A program made the position numbers and the translations under genes. The notes beneath the pieces were generated by a model, which saw nothing but the letters and a program-made list of their open reading frames with translations, did no database searches and was not told the DNA's origin. Shown here piece by piece: positions 59,718 to 64,000 of a DNA stretch of 64,000 bases; within the stretch, counting starts at the first letter, position 1; the number at the start of each line of letters is the position of its first letter. The DNA comes from Micromonospora chaiyaphumensis (GTDB lineage Bacteria > Actinomycetota > Actinomycetes > Mycobacteriales > Micromonosporaceae). The stretch is from the NCBI RefSeq assembly GCF_900091435.1, contig NZ_FMCS01000001.1:743512-807511 (forward strand). The letters run 5' to 3'.

Positions 59718-60704
59718 ATGCGTACCCCGTCGAGAACCGCCCGCCCCCGGCGACGCCGCGCCGTGACCGCGCTGCTCACGACCCTGGCACTGCTGGCCAC
59801 CACGGCCCTCGCGGCCTGCGGCGGCGACGCGGCCGACGCCGACGGCGGCGGCAGCGGCAAGCTGCGGATCGGCTACCAGCGGTTCGGCGGCCTCAGCCTG
59901 GTGAAGGCCCGGGCCGCGGCGCCGAACGTGACCTGGTCGCTGTTCGAGAGCGGCCCGGCGCTGACCGAGGCGCTCAAGGCCGGCTCGATCGACATCGGGC
60001 AGGTCGGCGAGGCGCCGCCGGTGTTCGCCGCCGCCGGGAAGATCCCCTTCGCCGTCATCGGCACGTCGGCCCCGATCCCGCAGGGCGAGGCGGTGCTGGT
60101 CAAGGCCGACAGCCCCTACCGCAGCTTCGCCGACCTGCGGGGGAAGACGGTGGCGCTGAACAAGGGCTCGAACGTGCACTGGCTGCTGGTGAAGCTGCTG
60201 GAGGCGAACAAGATGACCCTCAAGGACGTCAACGTCAAGTACCTGAAGCCCGCCGAGGGCCGCCCCGCCTTCGACAACGGGCAGGTCGACGCGTGGATCA
60301 TCTGGGACCCGTACTTCGCCCTGGCCGAGCAACCCGGCGTGCGGGTGCTCGCCGACGCCACCGGCCTGGCCAGCAACCGGGAGTACGTGCTGGCCGCGCC
60401 CGGGGCGGTGAAGAACCGGCCGGACGACGTACGCGCCTTCCTCACCACGTACCGGCAGGTGACCGACTGGGGCATCGGCCACCCGGACGAGCGCGCCGCC
60501 ACCCTCGCGCCGGAGCTGAAGATCCCGCTCGACGTGACCACCCGCGCGCTGGCCCGCAGCGCCCGGCCGCTCGCCCCGGTCACCCCCGAGATCGGCGCCG
60601 AACTCCAGGCCATCGCGGACAGCTTCGTCGAACTGGAACTGGTGCCCGGGCCCGTGGACATCGCCGGCCGGGTGGACGGGCGGTTCAACGAGGTGCTCGG
60701 ATGA
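59718..60704 (+). CDS. ssuA: aliphatic sulfonate-binding lipoprotein
   Basis: A 328-residue binding protein. Lipoprotein signal RAVTALLTTLALLATTALAAC (lipobox near residue 34). The mature part (LRIGYQRFGGLSLVKARAAAPNVTWSLFESGPALTEALKAGSIDIGQVGEAPPVFAAAG, then VALNKGSNVHWLLVKLLEANKMTLKDV and AWIIWDPYFALAE) is typical of SsuA. ATG 59718 follows GAGGAG. Its stop overlaps the permease start. Confidence 0.95.
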   Translation: MRTPSRTARPRRRRAVTALLTTLALLATTALAACGGDAADADGGGSGKLRIGYQRFGGLSLVKARAAAPNVTWSLFESGPALTEALKAGSIDIGQVGEAPPVFAAAGKIPFAVIGTSAPIPQGEAVLVKADSPYRSFADLRGKTVALNKGSNVHWLLVKLLEANKMTLKDVNVKYLKPAEGRPAFDNGQVDAWIIWDPYFALAEQPGVRVLADATGLASNREYVLAAPGAVKNRPDDVRAFLTTYRQVTDWGIGHPDERAATLAPELKIPLDVTTRALARSARPLAPVTPEIGAELQAIADSFVELELVPGPVDIAGRVDGRFNEVLG

Positions 60705-61537
60705 CCAGCCCGGCGCTCGCCGAGGCGCCGGCGCCGGTCGTACCGGTCGGGCCGGCGCCGCGCCGGCGGCGGGACGGCGCGGCCCGGCGGTGGCGGCGCC
60801 TGGTCAGCCCGGTCGTGCTGGTGGTCGGCTGGGAGGCCGCCGCCCGGGCCGGCCTGCTCTCCCCGGAGAAGCTGCCCGCCCCCAGCGCGGTCCTCGCCAC
60901 CGGCTGGCGGCTGGCCCGGGACGGCACCCTCGCCGTGCACCTGGTCGACTCGCTCACCCGCGCGGCGCTCGGCCTGCTGATCGGCGGCGGCCTGGCCCTG
61001 GTGCTCGGTGCGGCCGCCGGGCTGCTGCGCCTCGGCGACGACCTGGTCGACCCGCCGGTGCAGATGGCCCGCATGCTGCCCCACCTGGGCCTCGTCCCTC
61101 TGCTGATCGTCTGGGTGGGCATCGGCGAGTCACTGAAGATCACCCTCGTGGCGCTCGGCGCGTTCTTCCCCATCTACTTCAACACGTACGCCGGCATCCG
61201 GGACATCGACGAGCGGCTCGTGGAGGCGGCGCGCACCTGCGGGCTCGGTCCGGCGGCCCGGCTGCGGCACGTGGTCCTTCCCGGCGCACTGCCCGCCCTC
61301 TTCCTCGGGCTGCGGCTGGCCATCGGCGCGGCCTGGCTCAGCCTGGTCGTCGGCGAGCAGGTCAACGCCCAGACCGGGGTCGGCTTCCTCATGATGGAGG
61401 CCCGCGAGTTCAGCCAGACCGACGTGGTGGTGCTCGGCCTGCTCATCTACGCCCTGCTGGGCCTGCTCTCCGACCTCGCCCTCCGGTACGCGGAAAGGAG
61501 GACGCTCACATGGCGACGCGGACTGCGGGCGACCTGA
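60701..61537 (+). CDS. ssuC: sulfonate ABC permease
   Basis: A 278-residue inner-membrane permease. An Arg/Pro-rich cytoplasmic N-terminus of about 35 residues is followed by about six helices. The EAA-type loop is RLVEAARTCGLGPAARLRHVVLPGALPALFLGLRLAIGAAWLSLVVGEQV. FFPIYFNTYAGIRDID and TDVVVLGLLIYALLGLLSDL are typical of SsuC/TauC. It overlaps ssuA by four bases and ssuB by 28. Confidence 0.95.
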   Translation: MTSPALAEAPAPVVPVGPAPRRRRDGAARRWRRLVSPVVLVVGWEAAARAGLLSPEKLPAPSAVLATGWRLARDGTLAVHLVDSLTRAALGLLIGGGLALVLGAAAGLLRLGDDLVDPPVQMARMLPHLGLVPLLIVWVGIGESLKITLVALGAFFPIYFNTYAGIRDIDERLVEAARTCGLGPAARLRHVVLPGALPALFLGLRLAIGAAWLSLVVGEQVNAQTGVGFLMMEAREFSQTDVVVLGLLIYALLGLLSDLALRYAERRTLTWRRGLRAT

Positions 61538-62235
61538 CCCGGCCCGTGCTCACCGCCCACGGGGTGGCCCGCGCGTTCGGACCCACCGTGGTGCTGGCCG
61601 GCGTCGACCTGGCCATCGCCGCCGGGGAGACGGTGGCGCTGCTCGGCGGCAGCGGCTCCGGCAAGAGCACCCTGCTGCGCGTCCTCGCCGGCCTGGACGA
61701 CGAGGCGACCGGCGAGCACGTCCTGCACGGCACCGCCGCGGTGGTGTTCCAGGAACACCGGCTGCTGCCCTGGAAGCGGGTGGCCGACAACGTCGCCCTC
61801 GGGCTCGCCGGCCCCGGCGTCGGCGTCCGGGTCGACCGCGCGCTGGCCGAGGTCGGCCTGGCCGACCGGGGCCGGGCCTGGCCGGCCGAACTCTCCGGTG
61901 GGCAGGCGCAGCGGGTCGCCGTGGCCCGGGCCCTGGTGCGCGAACCCGACCTGCTCCTGCTCGACGAGCCGTTCGGCGCGCTGGACGCGCTGACCCGGCT
62001 GCGCATGCAGGGCCTGCTGCGCCGGCTGCGCGCCGAGCACGGCTTCGCCGCGCTGCTGGTCACCCACGACGTGGAGGAGGCGCTGCTGCTCGCCGACCGC
62101 GTCCTGCTCCTCGACGACGGCGTCATCGCCGAGGAGGTCCCCGTCGACCTGGGCCCGGCGCCCCGCCCCGACGATCCCGCCCTCGGCGCGCTGCGACGGC
62201 GGCTGCTCGACCGCCTCGGCGTGCCCACCGCCTGA
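61510..62235 (+). CDS. ssuB: sulfonate ABC ATPase
   Basis: A 241-residue ATPase starting at ATG 61510, 28 bases within ssuC and behind GAAAGGAGG. Walker A: LGGSGSGKSTLLRVLAG; Q-loop: VFQEHRLLPWKRVADNV; signature ELSGGQAQRVAVARALVREPDLLLLDEPFGALDALTR; H-loop VTHDVEEALLLADRV. The LLPW segment is typical of the SsuB/TauB group. It completes the importer. Confidence 0.96.
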   Translation: MATRTAGDLTRPVLTAHGVARAFGPTVVLAGVDLAIAAGETVALLGGSGSGKSTLLRVLAGLDDEATGEHVLHGTAAVVFQEHRLLPWKRVADNVALGLAGPGVGVRVDRALAEVGLADRGRAWPAELSGGQAQRVAVARALVREPDLLLLDEPFGALDALTRLRMQGLLRRLRAEHGFAALLVTHDVEEALLLADRVLLLDDGVIAEEVPVDLGPAPRPDDPALGALRRRLLDRLGVPTA

Positions 62236-62314
62236 CCCGACCTGCGAGGGATCGACGACAAGTCCCACTGATTGAATAGGAATGGCAGCGTCGCCCAGCC
62301 TCCGGAGGTCACCC

Positions 62315-63586
62315 GTGTCCCACGCCGAAGCCGACCACGACACCCGCCGGAGCCGGCAGTGGCTCGCCGGGGAGGCCCGCGGCGCGGGCGTCGACCGCGA
62401 CCAGTTGCTGGAGCTGGGGGCGGCCATGGCCGCCCTGACCGCCGCCGCCGCCGAGCGCGAGCCGGTCGCCCTGGCGTCGGCGCCGGTCGGCGTCGACCCG
62501 GGTACGCCGATCGCCAAGCCGCTGCCGCCCGAGCTGCTGCGCCCGCTGGACACCAATGCCGAGATGCACTGGGCGGCGCTGGCCGGGCAGGGGTACGTGG
62601 TGCCGAACGACCGCTTCTTCGTCCGCAACCACACCGTGACGCCCCGGCTGGACGCCGACACCTGGCGGCTGCGCCTGTTCGGCACCGGGCTGCGGGACGC
62701 ACCGACCCGGGACACCCCGGTCGAGTTCAGCCTCGACGAGCTGCGCGGGCTGCCCGCCGAGGAGAGCGACGCGCTGCTGGAGTGCGCCGGCAACGGCCGG
62801 CGGTTCTTCGCCGAGCAGCAGGGCGAGCCGGCGCCGGGGGTGGCCTGGGGGCTGGGCGGGGTCGGCGTGGCACGCTGGCGGGGCGTCCGGCTGGGCACCG
62901 TGCTGCGCCTCGCCGGGCTGCGGGACGACGCGGTCGACGTGATGCCCGAGGGGCTGGACCCGGACTACGTGACCGGCGGGATCAACCTGGGCCGCGTACG
63001 TCGCCCGCTGCCGATCGCCAAGGCCCTCGACGACGTGCTCCTGGCGTACGAGATGAACGGCGAGCCGCTCCCCGCCGACCACGGCTTCCCGGTCCGCGTG
63101 GTGGTCCCCGGCTGGATCGGCATCTCCTCGATCAAGTGGGTGGGCCCGGTCGAGGTCTCGGCCACTCCCCTGTTCTCCCCGTGGAACACCCGGTTCTACC
63201 GCATGTTCGGCCCCGGGCACCCGGGCGAGGGCACGGTGCTGGAGACGCAGCCGGTGAAGAGCGCGTTCGAGCTGGCCTGGGACGCCCGCGTGCCGGCCGG
63301 CGCCGAGGTGCTGCTGCACGGCCGGTCCTGGTCCGGCAACGGCCCGATCGAGCGGGTCGAGGTGGACACCGGCGACGGCTGGCGACCGGCCGACCTGGTG
63401 GCGGCCGACCGGGGCGGCGCCTGGCAGCGCTGGACGGCGCGCTGGCGACCCCCGGCCCCCGGCCGGTTCACCCTCCGCGCCCGCGCCACCGACACGACGG
63501 GGGCGGCCCAACCCGATCGCGCCACGGCCAACACTCTCGCCTACCTCTTCGACGCCGTGGTCCACCACCCGGTCACGGCGCACTGA
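62315..63586 (+). CDS. sulfite-oxidase-family molybdopterin enzyme
   Basis: A 423-residue oxidoreductase starting at GTG 62315 behind GGAGGTC. VVPNDRFFVRNHTVTPRLDADTWRLRLFG begins the molybdopterin domain; ALLECAGNGRRFF carries the Mo-ligand cysteine. GGINLGRVRRPLPIAKALDDVLLAYEMNGEPLPADHGFPVRVVVPGWIGISSIKWVGPVEV is a core sulfite-oxidase segment. A C-terminal Mo-co dimerisation domain follows (about 300-423). There is no Tat signal, so it is probably cytoplasmic. Its place after ssuACB suggests oxidation of the sulfite released by SsuD. Confidence 0.93.
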   Translation: MSHAEADHDTRRSRQWLAGEARGAGVDRDQLLELGAAMAALTAAAAEREPVALASAPVGVDPGTPIAKPLPPELLRPLDTNAEMHWAALAGQGYVVPNDRFFVRNHTVTPRLDADTWRLRLFGTGLRDAPTRDTPVEFSLDELRGLPAEESDALLECAGNGRRFFAEQQGEPAPGVAWGLGGVGVARWRGVRLGTVLRLAGLRDDAVDVMPEGLDPDYVTGGINLGRVRRPLPIAKALDDVLLAYEMNGEPLPADHGFPVRVVVPGWIGISSIKWVGPVEVSATPLFSPWNTRFYRMFGPGHPGEGTVLETQPVKSAFELAWDARVPAGAEVLLHGRSWSGNGPIERVEVDTGDGWRPADLVAADRGGAWQRWTARWRPPAPGRFTLRARATDTTGAAQPDRATANTLAYLFDAVVHHPVTAH

Positions 63587-63650
63587 CGCCGCGTTGAACA
63601 TGAGGTGATGACCACCGACACCCGCGTGCCGGAGGCGACAAGCTTCATGA

Positions 63651-64000
63651 TCAACCGGCCGGGACCGTGAGGTAGGCGGGTGGGACCGTGTCCGTGAGCC
63701 AGACGCCGTTGGCGCTGCGGTAGAAGGGGTAGCCGTTGGCGGACATGGCGGCGGCGTCGACCGTGAGGATGACGACTGCGCCGCCGCGCCGGGTGCCGAC
63801 CCGGTGGGCGGTCTCGACGTCCGGGGAGAGATGCACGTGGTGCCGGCGGCCCCGGTGCAGCCCCTCGGCGCGGATCGCGGGCAGGACGGCCTCGCTGGTG
63901 CCGTGGAAGAGCCGGTCCGGCGGGGTCGCCGGGGCCAGGCCGAGGTCGACCGGGACGGAGTGCCCCTGGCTGGCCCGGATCCGGTCGATCCCGTCGGGTC
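63651..64000 (-). CDS. kptA: RNA 2'-phosphotransferase (KptA/Tpt1), 5' end beyond the window
   Basis: The C-terminal 115 or so residues are visible; the gene starts past the right edge. [53 protein letters not shown] and [22 protein letters not shown] are diagnostic of KptA: HGT, HVHLS and NGVWLT contact NAD and RNA. The enzyme moves a 2'-phosphate from RNA to NAD, releasing ADP-ribose 1'',2''-cyclic phosphate. In bacteria its RNA substrate is unclear because the matching tRNA ligase is usually absent. It converges on the sulfite-oxidase gene. Confidence 0.92.
   Translation of the reverse strand, partial: PDGIDRIRASQGHSVPVDLGLAPATPPDRLFHGTSEAVLPAIRAEGLHRGRRHHVHLSPDVETAHRVGTRRGGAVVILTVDAAAMSANGYPFYRSANGVWLTDTVPPAYLTVPAG

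Overview
The window is chromosomal DNA from a high-GC actinomycete, most likely a Micromonosporaceae member (Micromonospora-like). This is inferred from the very high GC content, frequent GTG and occasional TTG starts, ATGA/GTGA translational overlaps, and the gene families present. No rRNA, tRNA, CRISPR array, transposase or integrase was seen.

Region 1 (about 1-13,950, + strand) is a phage-tail-like contractile injection system (CIS). In order it encodes: the end of an LppM-type membrane protein, a small 3-TM protein, a membrane protein with an HEDVH zinc-peptidase-like motif, a Pvc16/DUF4255-type protein, sheath, tube, an odd low-complexity protein, a LysM-type tube-baseplate adaptor, a VgrG-like spike, a PAAR-like tip, gp25-like baseplate, a baseplate J protein carrying BNR-like repeats, a gpI-like tail protein and three membrane proteins. 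Capsid, terminase, integrase and lysis genes are absent, so this is not a prophage. The AAA+ ATPase and tape measure normally found in such loci are not visible and may lie upstream.

Region 2 (14,038-31,074) is a pectin/hexuronate utilisation island. A secreted PL1 pectate lyase, a CUT1 sugar importer without its own ATPase, a YesL-like protein and a DUF6807 protein sit with uronate isomerase, a UxuB-like oxidoreductase, an enolase-superfamily sugar-acid dehydratase, KDG kinase and KDPG aldolase. Two Gfo/Idh oxidoreductases and two LacI regulators complete it. Clear LacI-type operators lie in the 22,581-22,819 divergent region.

Region 3 (31,075-33,352) starts with a 42-nt poly-C run followed by an orphan gene start. 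A DedA gene with an apparent single-base frameshift follows, then an RsbW-like anti-sigma kinase and an HD-domain (p)ppGpp-hydrolase-like protein.

Region 4 (33,363-44,658) holds a barstar-like inhibitor next to a secreted barnase/RNase T1-like enzyme, a fungalysin (M36) protease, an uncharacterised acidic-tailed protein, a secreted M23 peptidase, a large SF1 helicase, and an ABC exporter divergent from a MarR regulator across overlapping palindromes.

Region 5 (44,746-53,851) has a TetR regulator, a complete Liv-type branched-chain amino acid importer, an SMP-30 lactonase, an ECF42-type sigma factor with its DGPF/YCII partner, and a metallo-beta-lactamase-fold protein.

Region 6 (53,999-64,000) has a GH25 lysozyme, a Tat-exported amidase, an ArsR/SRPBCC pair, a small cluster linked to NAD/ADP-ribose chemistry (crystallin-J1-like, NADAR, Nudix), a sulfonate utilisation cluster (ssuD divergent from ssuACB) with a sulfite-oxidase-family enzyme, and the C-terminal part of a KptA tRNA 2'-phosphotransferase running off the window edge.
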